A DNA stretch of 64,000 bases from VBDM01 sp963699535 (GCA_963699535.1 CAVOUJ010000011.1:317472-381471); one strand, 5' to 3'. Positions 8,507 to 19,373 are shown, counted from the first letter of the stretch. Notes: generated by a model from the sequence alone, not told the origin. Program-made: numbers and translations.

Positions 8507-11209
8507 ATGTACCTGGAAGACCCGCACGCTCTGAGCGCGGACGAAGTGCTGTCGCGGCTCGCGACCGACGAGCGACAGGGGCTGTCGGGAGCCGCGGCAC
8601 GCGCGCGCCTCGAGCGCCACGGCCGCAACGAGCTGCCGTCCGCGCCGCCGGTGCCGCGCTGGAGGCGATTTGTCGCGCAGCTGCAGAGCCCGCTGGTGCT
8701 GCTGCTCGTCGCGGCAGCGGGCGTCGCGCTGCTCGTGTGGGGGTACGAAGGCATGCGGCATGTGCCTTACGAGGCGCTCACCATCCTCGCGATCGTCATC
8801 GCGAACGCCGTGCTCGGTTTCGCGCAGGAGGAACGCGCCGAGCGGGCCGTGGCGGCGCTGAAGAGCATGACCGCCGCGTCCGCGCTCGTGGTGCGCGACG
8901 GCGAGCGCCGCAGCGTGGCCGCCGCCGAAGTCGTGCCGGGCGACCTGCTCGCGATCGATGAGGGGGCGAAGATCGCCGCGGATGCGCGCCTGCTCCAGTC
9001 CATCTCGCTTCAGGCGATGGAGGCGGCGTTGACGGGCGAGAGCGCGCCGGTGGAGAAGCGGGTTGACCCTCTTGCCCCGGCGACCTCCCTCCCGGAGCGC
9101 AGCAACATGGTCTATGCGGGGACCACGGCGACCTACGGCCGGGGGCTGGCGGTAGTCACCGCGACCGGACGCAATGCCGAGATCGGCCGCATCGCAACGC
9201 TGCTCGCAGCGACGGAGAGCCCGCCTACGCCGCTGCAGCGACAGCTTGATGCCGTGGGCAAGGTGCTCGGCGCAGCAGTGATCGTCATTGCCGTCATCGT
9301 CGCCGCGACCGTGCTCGCCGTGGGGCAGGTGTTCACAGGCGCCGCGCTGATGGGAGTGCTCCTCTTCGCAATCGCTCTCGCAGTCGCAGCGGTGCCCGAG
9401 GGACTCGCCGCGGTGACCACGGTCGTGCTCTCGCTCGGCACGCAACGCATGGCGAAGCGAAACGCCATCGTGCGCACGCTGGCCGCCGTGGAGACGCTGG
9501 GCTCGGCGACGGTCATCTGTACCGACAAGACCGGTACGCTGACGCAGAACGAGATGGCGGTGCGCGAGATCGTCGCCTCCGGCGGCGCCGAGAGACTGCT
9601 CACGGCGGGCGCGCTGTGCAACAACGCCAGCGTGGTCACCCGGCATGGGCGCCACGCGGTCGTCGGCGACCCGACCGAGGGCGCACTGAAGATCGCCGCC
9701 CTGGAGGCGGGGCTGGACGCGGCGCATCTCGAGGCACGCTATCCGCGCATAGGCGAAGTGCCCTTCTCCTCCGAGCGCAAGCTGATGAGCACGCTTCACG
9801 CCGACGGCGCGCGCCGCGTGCTGATGGCGAAGGGCGCGCCGGACATCCTGCTCGGGCGCTGCAGCGAGGAAGCGGCGGGCGAGAGCAGCACCCCGCTGAC
9901 GGAGCAGCGCCGCGCCGAGATTCTCGCTGCGATCGAGGGCCTGGCCGCCAAGGCGCTGCGGCCTCTGGGCCTCGCCCGGCGCGCGGTGCCCGCGGACGCC
10001 AAAGCGGATGCGCAGCTGGAACGGGAGCTCACATGGCTCGGCGCCGTCGGCATGATCGACCCGCCGCGCCCGGAAGCGGCCTCGGCCGTGCGCACGGCGC
10101 AGGCCGCGGGCGTGCGCGTGGTGATGATGACGGGCGACCACCCGGCGACCGCGCGCGCCATCGCCGCCGAGCTGGGCATCGCGCCGCGCGGGGCGCGCGT
10201 GGTGCTGGGCGAGGAGCTCGCCGCCTTGCCGCCCGACGAACTGACGGCCGCTGCCGGCTCGGTCGCCGTGTTCGCACGCGTCAGCCCGGAACACAAGCTC
10301 GCGCTGGTGCGCGCGCTGCACGCGCGCGGCGAGGTGGTGGCGATGACCGGCGACGGCGTGAACGACGCGCCCGCGCTCAAGGCGGCCGACATCGGCATCG
10401 CCATGGGCGTCACTGGGACCGATGTCGCCAAGGAGGCTGCTGATATCGTGCTCGCCGACGACAACTTCGCCTCCATCGTCGCGGCAATCGAGGAAGGGCG
10501 CTCGATCTACGCCAACATCCAGAAGTTCCTGCGCTTTCTGCTGGCGACCAACGGCGGCGAAGTCCTGGTGATGTTCTTCGGCGTGGTGCTGGCGGGCACC
10601 ATCGGCCTAGTGGCCGGCGCGGGGGAGGCGCTGGTGCTGCCGCTCCTCGCAACGCAGATCCTGTGGATCAACCTCATCACCGACTCGCTGCCCGCACTCG
10701 CAGTCGGCATGGATCCGCCCGACCATGTGCTAATGCGCCGCGCGCCGCGCGATCCGCGCGCTGGCGTCATTACGGCCCGCATGTGGTGGAGCACTGCGTT
10801 GGTGGCGACGGTCATGTTGGCCGGCACGCTGTTCATGCTCGATGCCGGACTGCCCGGCGGCCTCATCGAAGGCACCGGCACGGTCGAACACGGGCGCACC
10901 CTCGCGTTCAACACGCTCGTGCTGTTCCAGTTGTTCGACGCGTTCTGCGTGCATTCCGACGAAGAGAGTGCGGCGCGCGCGCTGTTTCGCAATCACTGGC
11001 TGTGGCTTGCCGTGGCAGGCGGGCTCTTACTGCAGATCGGGGTGATTCACTTGCCGTCGCTGCAGCGGGCGTTCGGCACTGCGCCGCTCGGCATGGCCGA
11101 CTGGCTGAGCTGCATCGCTGTCGCCTCGTCAGTCGTGTTCGCGCGCGAGGCCGGCAAGGCATGGTGGCGCGCAGTCGATCGCAGGACCCGCGCCCTCGTG
11201 CGCGAATGA
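8507..11209 (+). CDS. P-type Ca2+-transporting ATPase (P2A class)
   Basis: 900 residues, intact. In order: cation-ATPase N domain (about 1-70), TGES actuator loop ('ALTGESAPVEK'), M4 'AAVPEGL', phosphorylation motif DKTGTLT, 'MTGDHPATA', and hinge 'MTGDGVNDAPALK'. M5 has 'NGGEV' and M6 has 'NLITDSLPA', so the side chains used at both SERCA calcium sites are conserved. The closest described families are PacL/PMR1-type Ca2+ or Ca2+/Mn2+ pumps of the inner membrane. Ten transmembrane segments are expected. It is divergent from gpsA with an FNR-like box in the gap. Calcium as substrate is inferred from the residues, not from context. Confidence 0.9.
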   Translation: MYLEDPHALSADEVLSRLATDERQGLSGAAARARLERHGRNELPSAPPVPRWRRFVAQLQSPLVLLLVAAAGVALLVWGYEGMRHVPYEALTILAIVIANAVLGFAQEERAERAVAALKSMTAASALVVRDGERRSVAAAEVVPGDLLAIDEGAKIAADARLLQSISLQAMEAALTGESAPVEKRVDPLAPATSLPERSNMVYAGTTATYGRGLAVVTATGRNAEIGRIATLLAATESPPTPLQRQLDAVGKVLGAAVIVIAVIVAATVLAVGQVFTGAALMGVLLFAIALAVAAVPEGLAAVTTVVLSLGTQRMAKRNAIVRTLAAVETLGSATVICTDKTGTLTQNEMAVREIVASGGAERLLTAGALCNNASVVTRHGRHAVVGDPTEGALKIAALEAGLDAAHLEARYPRIGEVPFSSERKLMSTLHADGARRVLMAKGAPDILLGRCSEEAAGESSTPLTEQRRAEILAAIEGLAAKALRPLGLARRAVPADAKADAQLERELTWLGAVGMIDPPRPEAASAVRTAQAAGVRVVMMTGDHPATARAIAAELGIAPRGARVVLGEELAALPPDELTAAAGSVAVFARVSPEHKLALVRALHARGEVVAMTGDGVNDAPALKAADIGIAMGVTGTDVAKEAADIVLADDNFASIVAAIEEGRSIYANIQKFLRFLLATNGGEVLVMFFGVVLAGTIGLVAGAGEALVLPLLATQILWINLITDSLPALAVGMDPPDHVLMRRAPRDPRAGVITARMWWSTALVATVMLAGTLFMLDAGLPGGLIEGTGTVEHGRTLAFNTLVLFQLFDAFCVHSDEESAARALFRNHWLWLAVAGGLLLQIGVIHLPSLQRAFGTAPLGMADWLSCIAVASSVVFAREAGKAWWRAVDRRTRALVRE

Positions 11210-11286
11210 GCGCTTGAGATGGATAAAATCCGCCGGGCCGAGTTACCATAGGTTCAGGAACGATTTCTTCGACAGAGGAGAGGCAA

Positions 11287-12411
11287 ATGATGATTCGATC
11301 CTTCAGGCCGCTGCACGCGGCCCTTTTCGTGGCGGTCGCTGCTTCGGGACCGGCCGCCGCGCAGCAAATCGAAGACGAGCTGGTCCTGATCACGCCGGTC
11401 GCGAGGACCCTGACCGATCCGGCGCTGGCGGACTTCGCCAAGTACGCCAAGGAAAGATGGAACATCAACGTGAAAACGAGCGCCCTAGCTGCCGGCACGC
11501 CGGTGGCCTACGGCCGCATCGTGGAGTGGAAGGGCCGGCCCGACGCCGACATCTTCTGGGGGGGCGAGAGCGCGCTCTTCGACAAGCTCGCGGAACAGAA
11601 GCTGCTCGCCAGGCTCGATCTGCCCCAGGCCGTGATGGACTCGATTCCGGCGAGCATCGGCAAGCCGAAACCCATCCCCTTGAAGGACCCCAAGGGCTTT
11701 TGGACGGGCACCGTTCTCGAGCCGTACGGCCTGGTCTATCACCCCAAGCTGCTGGCCCGGCTCGGGGTGCCCGAGCCCAGGGACTGGGACGACCTGCTGC
11801 ATCCGGGGCTGAAGGGCAACGTCGCGCAGTGCGCGCCGACGCGCTCCTCGAGCAGCCACGCGACCTACGAGGTGATCCTCCAGCGCGACGGCGACGACAA
11901 GGGCTGGACGTGGCTCAAGCGCCTCGCCGGGAACACGGGGATCTTCACCGCGCGCAGCCGCGACGTTCCTTCGGTCGTGGCGAGAGGCGAATTCGCCGCG
12001 GGGTTCGCGGTGCCGAGCTACATGGCGTTCGAGGACCGTCTCGCCGGGTACGAGATCAAGTTCGCGGCGCCGAAGACCGCCTGGATCACGCCGGAACCGA
12101 TCGCCGTCATCGCAGGCTCCAGGCATCCCCGTGCGGCGCGCGCATTCATCGAGTACCTCCTCTCGGAGCGCGGGCAGCGGATGGCGATGGAGCGCGGCGT
12201 CTTTCCGATCACGCCCAAGTACCGCGTGCAGGGCAAGCCGGGCTCCCAGGCGGAGATGGCCGTCGAGTTCACCGGCGGCATGCGCTCCTACTTCGACGTC
12301 GACGTCGTGAATATCTACGACGACGACATCGCCCAGAAGCGTTACGAGGCGGTCAACTCGCAATTCCGCAAGGAGATCGAGTCCGTCGCAGAACAGCTGA
12401 AGAGGAAATAG
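11287..12411 (+). CDS. ABC transporter periplasmic binding protein (FbpA/PotD-like)
   Basis: 374 residues with a signal peptide ending near 'AAAQQIE'. The fold signature is that of extracellular solute-binding protein families 1/6: 'VLITPVARTLTDPALADF', 'DIFWGGESALFDKL', 'GLVYHPKLL', and 'PEPIAVIAGSRHPRAARAFIEYLLS'. Such proteins deliver ferric iron, polyamines, phosphonates or thiamine to the importer. It is followed 29 bp later by the ATPase and then a fused permease, forming a complete importer operon. A strong GAGGAGAGG ribosome-binding site precedes the ATG. The substrate cannot be decided from sequence. Confidence 0.85.
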   Translation: MMIRSFRPLHAALFVAVAASGPAAAQQIEDELVLITPVARTLTDPALADFAKYAKERWNINVKTSALAAGTPVAYGRIVEWKGRPDADIFWGGESALFDKLAEQKLLARLDLPQAVMDSIPASIGKPKPIPLKDPKGFWTGTVLEPYGLVYHPKLLARLGVPEPRDWDDLLHPGLKGNVAQCAPTRSSSSHATYEVILQRDGDDKGWTWLKRLAGNTGIFTARSRDVPSVVARGEFAAGFAVPSYMAFEDRLAGYEIKFAAPKTAWITPEPIAVIAGSRHPRAARAFIEYLLSERGQRMAMERGVFPITPKYRVQGKPGSQAEMAVEFTGGMRSYFDVDVVNIYDDDIAQKRYEAVNSQFRKEIESVAEQLKRK

Positions 12412-12440
12412 GCAGCGATCGCGTGCCGGACTGAAGCCCC

Positions 12441-13517
12441 GTGCGCATTTCGGTCGCGAACCTCACCAAGCGTTTCGGGCAGCTGGCGGCGGTCAGCGAT
12501 GTGAGCCTCTCCATCGAGGAGGGCGAGATGTTCACCCTCCTCGGTCCGTCGGGGTGCGGCAAGACCACGCTGCTGCGCCTCATCGCCGGCTTCTACGCGC
12601 CCGACGCGGGGACGATCCACTTCGACGAACGTCTGGTCAACGAAGTGCCTCCGCACGAGCGCGGCATCGGCATGGTGTTCCAGAACTATGCCCTGTGGCC
12701 GCACATGAAGGTGTCGGAGAACGTCTCCTACGGGCTGAAGCTGCGCAAGGTCTCCTCCGCCGAGATCGCCGAGCGGATGAACGGGGTGCTCGAGAAGGTG
12801 AAGCTCGCCGGCCTCGGCGACCGCTACCCGGGACAGTTGTCGGGAGGGCAGCAGCAGCGCGTGGCGCTCGCCCGCGCGCTCGTGCTGAATCCCCAGATCC
12901 TGCTGCTCGACGAGCCGCTCTCCAACCTCGACGCCAAAATCCGCGTCCAGGTGCGGGCCGAGATCCGCAAGCTGCAGAAGGAGCTCGGCATCACCACGGT
13001 CTACGTGACCCACGATCAGGAGGAGGCGCTGACGCTGTCGGACCGCATCGCGGTCTTCAACCAGGGGAAGGTGTTCCAGATCGGGCCGCCCAAGGCGCTG
13101 TACGAGCGGCCCGCCAACCGCTTCGTCGCCGATTTCATCGGCATCAACAATCTCGTCGACGGCACGGTGCGGGCGATCGAGGGTCCCCTTCGGACGGTGC
13201 GCGTCGAAACCGCGGTGGGCGAGATTTCCGCGGTCCACGACGAGCGGCTGCGCGTGGGCGACCGGTGCGTGATCTGCATACGCCCCGAGAATGCGGCAGT
13301 CGATGGCGATTCGGGCGGCGAGCGCAATCAGCTCAGGGGACAGATCTCCTTTGCCGCGTATCTCGGCAACACGCTGCGCTACGACGTCGATCTCGGCAAC
13401 GGCGTCGTTTTCAAGGCCGACGTCGGCGACCCCTGGCACCACGAGCAGTTTCCCATGGGCCAATCGGTCACCTTGAGCTGCCCGGTCGGCAGCACGCTGG
13501 CGATTCCGGCGGATTGA
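12441..13517 (+). CDS. ABC transporter ATPase (FbpC/PotA type)
   Basis: 358 residues from a GTG start. Walker A 'GPSGCGKTT', Q-loop 'VFQNYALWPHM', signature 'LSGGQQQR', Walker B 'ILLLDEPLSNLDA' and the switch 'THDQEEA' are all present. The last ~110 residues form a TOBE-like regulatory domain. It energises the permease that starts 5 bp downstream and pairs with the binding protein upstream. A cytoplasmic, membrane-associated dimer is expected. Confidence 0.93.
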   Translation: MRISVANLTKRFGQLAAVSDVSLSIEEGEMFTLLGPSGCGKTTLLRLIAGFYAPDAGTIHFDERLVNEVPPHERGIGMVFQNYALWPHMKVSENVSYGLKLRKVSSAEIAERMNGVLEKVKLAGLGDRYPGQLSGGQQQRVALARALVLNPQILLLDEPLSNLDAKIRVQVRAEIRKLQKELGITTVYVTHDQEEALTLSDRIAVFNQGKVFQIGPPKALYERPANRFVADFIGINNLVDGTVRAIEGPLRTVRVETAVGEISAVHDERLRVGDRCVICIRPENAAVDGDSGGERNQLRGQISFAAYLGNTLRYDVDLGNGVVFKADVGDPWHHEQFPMGQSVTLSCPVGSTLAIPAD

Positions 13518-13522
13518 TCCGC

Positions 13523-15229
13523 ATGGCCACAGCGCGCACAGTCGCGATCGCGGGCAGAGGGCCCCGCATCCCGGCGATTTCCCTGGTCGGCTTCGCGCTG
13601 ATCTGGACGTTCCTGATCCTCTTCGTCCTGTACCCGCTCACGCGAATCTTCTACGACGCGTTCACCAACGAGGCCGGAGCGTTCACGCTCGCGAACTTCC
13701 AGGAGTTCTTCACCGACCATTTCTATCTGCGCTCGTTGTGGAACTCGCTGGTGCTGGGCGTCGCCGCGGTCCTGACCACCTCGGTGATCGGGATCGCGGT
13801 CGCATTCCTCATCATCCGCTACGATTTTCCCTACCGGAATCTCTTCGCGTATCTCACCATGCTGCCGATGATCCTGCCGCCGCTGGTGGGCGTGCTCGGC
13901 TTCGTCTTCATCCTCGGGCGCGCGGGGACGGTGAACGTGTGGCTCCACGACTGGTTCGGCCTGGTCCATCCCGTGAACTTCATGTACGGGATGCACGGCG
14001 TGCTGCTGGTCGAGACGGTGCACCTTTTTCCGCTGATGACGCTCTCCATTCTCGACTCGATGTCCAAGGTGGACCCTTCGCTGGAAGAGGCCGCGCAGGG
14101 CATGGGCGCCGGGGGATGGCGGCGGTTCTGGGACGTCACGCTGCCGCTCACCACCCCCGGCTACGTATCCGGCGCGCTGCTCGTCTTCATCTGGACCTTC
14201 GCCGACTTCGTCACGCCGCTCGTCGTCGGCGTGCAGGACCTCCTCGCGGTGCAGGCCTATCTCAACATCGTCCAGTTCGTCGACCGGCGCATCTTCCGCA
14301 TGGGCATCGTGATCTCGGCATTGCTCGTGCTGCTCGCCGTCGTATTCGTGCTGGTGGCGCGCCACTACGTGGCGATCAAGGACTACAGCTCGCTCGCCTA
14401 CTCGAAGGTCGAGCGCCGGCGCCTGGGACCGGTCAAGCGCTGGCTCGCCGTGGGTTTTCTCGTGCTGCTCCTCGCCGTGTCCGCCATCCCGCAGGTCGGG
14501 GTGCTGCTCGCCGCCGTCGGCAAGGGCTGGGCGCTCACGCCCTTCCCGGTCCATTACACCCTCGACTATTTCAGGCAGGTCAGCATCGAGACGCCCAAGT
14601 TCATCATCAACTCGCTCATGTTTTCCGGATTGGCGGTGGCGATCTGCCTCACGGTCGGGGTGCCGATGGCGTGGATCATGGCGCGGACCAAGACGCCGGG
14701 GCGCGGCGCGATGGATGCGCTGACCACGCTGATCCTCGCGATTCCCGGTACCGCGATCGGCATCGCCTACATCCGCGCCTTCCACTATCCGCTGCCGGGC
14801 ATCGACCTCGCTCTCACCAGTTTGTGGATCGTCTTTCCGCTGGTGCTCGCCGTCCGCCGGCTGCCGTACACGGTGCGCGGCAGCTACTCGTCGCTCCTGC
14901 TCGTCCATAAATCGATGGAGGAAGCCGCCGAGAACGTCGGCGCCACGAAGTTGAGGACGTTCCGCGACGTCACCTTGCCGCTCGTGTGGAAAGGCATCCT
15001 TGTCGGCGCGCTGTTCTCCTTCATCATGTCAATCCAGGAGGCGTCCGCCACGCTGTTCCTCGCGCTGGGCGGCTGGGAGATGATTCCCATCGGCATCTTC
15101 ACCTACTACATCGCCGGCTCCCACGGCCAGGCTGCCGCGCTCGGCGTGATCCTGATCGTGCTCTGCGCCGCGAGCCTGTGGGTAGTCAACCGCGTCGCCG
15201 GCACCAAGGTCGGCGGCCTCTTCGGGTGA
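13523..15229 (+). CDS. ABC transporter permease, two fused BPD domains (FbpB type)
   Basis: 568 residues with two complete binding-protein-dependent permease modules in tandem. Each has its EAA loop: 'EEAAQGMGAGGWRRFWDVTLP' in the first half and 'EEAAENVGATKLRTFRDVTLP' in the second, with about 12 transmembrane helices in total. This double-module layout is characteristic of Fe3+-type permeases. The ATG at 13523 lies 5 bp after the ATPase stop. The C-terminal tail (about 15117-15180) is echoed by a gene scrap at 24654-24712. Confidence 0.92.
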   Translation: MATARTVAIAGRGPRIPAISLVGFALIWTFLILFVLYPLTRIFYDAFTNEAGAFTLANFQEFFTDHFYLRSLWNSLVLGVAAVLTTSVIGIAVAFLIIRYDFPYRNLFAYLTMLPMILPPLVGVLGFVFILGRAGTVNVWLHDWFGLVHPVNFMYGMHGVLLVETVHLFPLMTLSILDSMSKVDPSLEEAAQGMGAGGWRRFWDVTLPLTTPGYVSGALLVFIWTFADFVTPLVVGVQDLLAVQAYLNIVQFVDRRIFRMGIVISALLVLLAVVFVLVARHYVAIKDYSSLAYSKVERRRLGPVKRWLAVGFLVLLLAVSAIPQVGVLLAAVGKGWALTPFPVHYTLDYFRQVSIETPKFIINSLMFSGLAVAICLTVGVPMAWIMARTKTPGRGAMDALTTLILAIPGTAIGIAYIRAFHYPLPGIDLALTSLWIVFPLVLAVRRLPYTVRGSYSSLLLVHKSMEEAAENVGATKLRTFRDVTLPLVWKGILVGALFSFIMSIQEASATLFLALGGWEMIPIGIFTYYIAGSHGQAAALGVILIVLCAASLWVVNRVAGTKVGGLFG

Positions 15230-15286
15230 GGGCACCCGCGAACGGCGGGCGTCGCAGCGTGCTAGATTCCGTGGCGGACCGCGGCG

Positions 15287-16535
15287 ATGCGAGCGACAGG
15301 AAAAAAGATCTTCTACGGCTGGTGGATGGTCGCAGCGGGCTGCGGACTGCAGTTCCTGCAATCGGCGCTGCTCATGCAGTCCTTCGGCGCCTACGTCGCG
15401 GTGCTGCGCGACGAGCGCGGCTGGAGCAAGACCGCGCTCTCGGGCGCGGCGGCGCTGCAGCAGATGGAGTCGGCGATCCTGGGGCCGCTGCTCGGCTGGG
15501 TCATCGACCGCTTCGGGCCGCAGGGCCCGATCCGGGTCGGGGTGGTGATCTTCGGCATCGGCTTCATGCTGCTGTCGAGAATCGACTCGCTGCTCGGCTT
15601 CTACGGCGCGTTCGTCGTGATGGCGATCGGCTCCAGCCTCTGCGGCTTCTTTCCGATCAACGTGGCCCTGATCCACTGGTTCGAGCGCTATCGGGCGCGC
15701 GCGCTGTCGAGCCTCTCCCTCGGGCTCGCGGCCGGCGGGATGCTCGTCCCGGTCGTGGCCTGGTCGCTCTCGACCTTCGGCTGGCGCGCCACCGCTTTCG
15801 CCTCGGGCGTCGCGTATATCGCGATCGGCCTGCCGCTCGCGATGGCGATCCGCCGGCGGCCGGAGGACCACGGCGAGACGGTCGACGGGGGACCCTCGCC
15901 GCGGGATGTCCCGGGAAGCGCGGCGAGCGCGCCGGACTCGCCGCGACTTCACCGCGCGCGAGGCGCTGCGCACGAGTGCGTTCTGGCTGATCTCGCTCGG
16001 CCACGCGTTCGCGCTGCTCGTCGTGCACGCGGTCAACGTGCACGCCATCACGCACATGAAGGAGGGGCTCGGCTATTCGGTCGAGCGCGCCGCGTTCGTG
16101 ATCACGCTGATGGTGGTCGGACAGATCGGCGGGGTCGCGATCGGCTGGGTGGTGGGCGACCGCTTCAAGAAGCGCCTGGTGGCCGCGGTCTGCATGCTGA
16201 TGCACATGGCGGGGCTGCTGCTCCTCACCTACGCGGTCGCCGCGCCGATGGTGATCGGCTTCGCCCTTCTGCACGGGTTCGCCTGGGGGTTGCGCGGCCC
16301 GTTCATGCAGGCGATCCGGGCCGACTATTTCGGGCGCGCGGCGATCGGCATGATCCTCGGCCTGTCGTACATGATCATCGTCGTGGGGCAGGTCGGCGGC
16401 CCGATGATCGCGGGCGTACTCGCCGACCTGACCGGGGACTACCGTCTGGGCTTCACCATCCTCGCGCTGCTCGCCGGGATGGGTTCGCTCTTCTTCCTGT
16501 TCGCAAGGCGGCCGAAGCCGCCGTCGCGGGCCTGA
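15287..16535 (+). CDS. MFS transporter (monocarboxylate/OFA-like), one frameshift
   Basis: The N-terminal 'KIFYGWWMVAAG' and the 12 hydrophobic segments are typical of the MFS group that includes monocarboxylate and oxalate/formate carriers. The first ~210 residues are in one frame and the rest ('DFTAREALRTSAFWLISLGHA' to 'RRPKPPSRA') in the next. The shift falls within the Arg-rich central loop between 15905 and 15945 and is consistent with one inserted base. Corrected length is about 415 residues. It follows the ABC importer by 57 bp and ends 4 bp before the HAD gene. Substrate unknown; an organic acid is a fair guess. Confidence 0.82.
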
Positions 16536-16539
16536 CCGC

Positions 16540-17316
16540 GTGAAAGCGCTCGCCGAGCTGGACGCGCGGGGCGTGCGCGCGGTGCTTCTCGACATCGACG
16601 AGACCCTGACGACGGGCGGCAAGCTGACGGCCGACGCCTATGCGGCGCTCGAGCGGTTGCACGCCGCAGACAAGATCGTCGTCCCCGTGACCGGGCGGCC
16701 CGCCGGATGGTGCGACCACATCGCGCGCATGTGGCCGGTGGACGCGGTGGTGGGGGAGAACGGCGCGTTCTACTTCTTCTACGCGGACGGGAAGCTCGGC
16801 AAGCGCTTCGTGGACGACGACGCGGCACGGGAGCAAAAGCGAAAGAAACTCGAAGCGATCGCCAAGCGCATCCTCGCCGAAGTCCCGGGCTGCGCCCTCG
16901 CGGCCGACCAGCCGTACCGGGAAACGGATTTGGCGATCGACTACTGCGAGGACGTCCCGTCGCTGCCGATGGACGCCGCGGAAAAAATCGCTGCGCTCAT
17001 GAAAGCAGCGGGCCTGAGCGCCAAGATCAGCTCCATCCACGTCAACGGCTGGTTCGGGGGGTACGACAAACTCAGCACGAGCCGCATCCTCTTCGACGAG
17101 CGCTTCGGCATCGACATCGACCGATCCAACCGCGAAATCGTCTTCGTCGGCGACTCCCCCAACGACGCCCCCATGTTCGACTACTTCCAGAACTCGGTCG
17201 GCGTCGCCAACGTGCGGCGGTTCGAGGGGCGGCTCAAGGCGGAGCCGAAGTACGTCACCCGCGCGGCGGCGGGGGAGGGGTTTGGGGAGGTGGTGGAGCA
17301 GTTGCTTCGGGGGTGA
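16540..17316 (+). CDS. HAD-IIB family hydrolase (Cof/phosphatase type)
   Basis: 258 residues from a GTG start. HAD motif I is 'LLDIDETLTTGG' (DxDxT), motif II 'VPVTGR', motif III a Lys in 'YDKLST', and motif IV 'FVGDSPNDAPMF'. The cap arrangement fits type IIB phosphatases such as mannosyl-3-phosphoglycerate or sugar-phosphate phosphatases. The gene ends 18 bp before topo VI-B, so it probably heads that operon. A second, internally deleted copy lies directly after the same operon at 20896-21078. Substrate unknown. Confidence 0.85.
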   Translation: MKALAELDARGVRAVLLDIDETLTTGGKLTADAYAALERLHAADKIVVPVTGRPAGWCDHIARMWPVDAVVGENGAFYFFYADGKLGKRFVDDDAAREQKRKKLEAIAKRILAEVPGCALAADQPYRETDLAIDYCEDVPSLPMDAAEKIAALMKAAGLSAKISSIHVNGWFGGYDKLSTSRILFDERFGIDIDRSNREIVFVGDSPNDAPMFDYFQNSVGVANVRRFEGRLKAEPKYVTRAAAGEGFGEVVEQLLRG

Positions 17317-17334
17317 TTGCTGGTACCCTCAAAG

Positions 17335-19369
17335 ATGGCGATGCCTAAAGCCAAATTCAAAACCCGCGCCAGGTCCAAACCCAACGCCCGGTCCAAGGCC
17401 TCGGCGGCCAGGCGCCCCAAGACCTCGCCAAGGGCCACCGACCAGGGCTCCCGAACCGAAGGTCCCCGAAACCAAAGCCGCCGGCGGAAAGCCAGCCAAG
17501 CCCCCTACGACCCTCTCCGCCGTCGAGATGGGGGCCCGGCAGCGGGAGATCTCGGTCTCCGAGTTCTTCACCAAGAACCGCCACCTGCTCGGCTTCGACA
17601 ATCCGCGCAAGGCGCTCCTCACCTGCGTCAAGGAAGCCGTCGACAACGCGCTCGACGCGGCGGAGGAAGCCGGGATCCTGCCCGAGGTCCTCGTGAACGT
17701 GGAGGTCGCGGCGAGCAACGGGGCTCCGCCGCCGCCGGCGAGCCAGGCGACGCGCTTCCGCATCACCGTCATCGACAACGGCCCGGGCATCGTCCGGCAG
17801 CAGATTCCGCCGATCTTCGCCAAGCTCCTCTACGGCTCGAAGTTCCACCGGCTGCGCATGAGTCGCGGCCAGCAGGGCATCGGCATCTCGGCGGCCGGCA
17901 TGTACGCCCAGCTGACCACGGGCAAGCCGGTGCGGATCACCTCGCGCACCGGCGCGAGGGGCCCCGCCCACTACTTCGAATTGCAGATCGACACCAAGAA
18001 GAACGAGCCGAGGATCTTCGAGAACAAGAAGATCGACTGGGATCACCCGCGCGGGACGCAGGTGGCGCTGGAGATCGAGGGGCGCTACCAGAAGGGTCGC
18101 GCCTCGGTGGACGAATTTCTCGAGCAGGTGGCCATCGCCAACCCGCACGTGCGGCTCGTCTACCGCGCGCCGGAGGGCGAGACGCGGGAGTATCCGCGAA
18201 CGATCGAGGAGCTGCCGCCTCAGCCGAAGGAGATCAAGCCGCATCCTTACGGCATCGAGTTCGGGATTCTCCTGCGCATGCTCCACGACACCAAGAGCCG
18301 CTCGCTCTCGGGGTTCCTGGCGGCCGATTTCAGCCGGGTGTCCTCGGCCGTCGCCCAGGAGATCTGCAGGACGGCCAGGCTTTCGCCGGATGCAAAGCCG
18401 CGCAACATTCACGGCGCCGGCGCCGAGGCGCTCTACAAGGCGATCCAGTCCACCCGGATCATGGCGCCGCCGTCCAACTGCATCTCGCCGATCGGCGAGA
18501 AGGCGATCCTCCACGGCCTCTACCAGCAGATCAAGGGCGACTTCTACACGGCGGTGACCCGCTCGCCCGCCGTGTATCGCGGGAATCCCTTCATCATCGA
18601 GGCGGGGCTGGCGTACGGTAGGGGGCCCGGGCAGGCGGCGCAGGCGGCGGAAGCTCCGCCTGAGCCGCTGGCCGAGGGCGAGCGGCAGGAGGGCGACAGC
18701 GAGCTCGCCCGCGTCATCCGCTACGCCAACCGCGTTCCCCTGCTCTATCAGCAGTCGGCGTGCGCCGCGTACAAGTCGGTGCTCGAGACCGGCTGGCGGA
18801 ATTACGGCGTGGCGCAGTCCAAAGGGGCGCTTCCGGCCGGGCCCATGGTGGTGTTCGTCCACATGGCTTCCGTGTGGGTGCCGTTCACCAGCGAGTCCAA
18901 GGAGGCGATCGCCGACTACGACGAGATCCGGAAGGAGATCCGCCTCGCGCTCCAGGAGTGCGGGCGCCGGCTCGGGGTGTTCCTGCGGCGGCGCGAGCAG
19001 GCCAAGAGCGAGTTCCGCCGGCGCAATATCTTCGAGCTGTACATCGAAGAGGTCGTCGAGGCGTGCGCGCGCTTGAAGGGCGGCAAGCTGGCGAAGGAGA
19101 AGCTCAAGAACCAGCTGCAGAGAATCGCCCTGAAGCGGACCGGCGGGGCCAGGACCGACGAGATCCTCGGCCACGAGAGCGGCCCCGAAGGTCTCCCGAA
19201 TTCGATCGTCGTCACCCCCGAGGGGACGGAGGGCGAGGCGCCCGTGCTGCCGGGTGCCCAGATCGCCGCCGAGGGAAGCAACGAGCCGCCGGAAGAGCCT
19301 GCGCCGGCGAAAGGGACGAGGAAAGCGGCGAAGAAGAAGCCGAAGCCGGCCAAACGCAAGAAGAGGTAA
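17335..19369 (+). CDS. top6B: DNA topoisomerase VI subunit B (GHKL ATPase), N-terminal frameshift
   Basis: Subunit B is the ATP-gated clamp of topoisomerase VI. The Bergerat fold is unmistakable: N-box 'KEAVDNALDAAEEAG', G1 'VIDNGPGI' and G2 'RGQQGIGISAAGMYAQ'. These are followed by the H2TH and transducer regions ('IVTHMASVWVPFT'-type segment near 'VFVHMASVWVPFTSESKEAI'). The C-terminus is a Lys-rich tail. The most natural start is ATG 17335 in another frame, giving a basic leader (MAMPKAKFKTRARSK...). One extra G near 17449 then joins it to the main frame. Starting at ATG 17527 would avoid the shift. Subunit A follows 4 bp downstream. Rare in bacteria. Confidence 0.92.
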
Positions 19370-19373
19370 CCCC

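Noticed and set aside
7436..10321. A 961-residue minus-strand reading across gpsA and the ATPase
   Set aside because: Only the gpsA part (7436-8437) is real; the remainder is the antisense of the P-type ATPase with Arg/His/Gly-rich nonsense.
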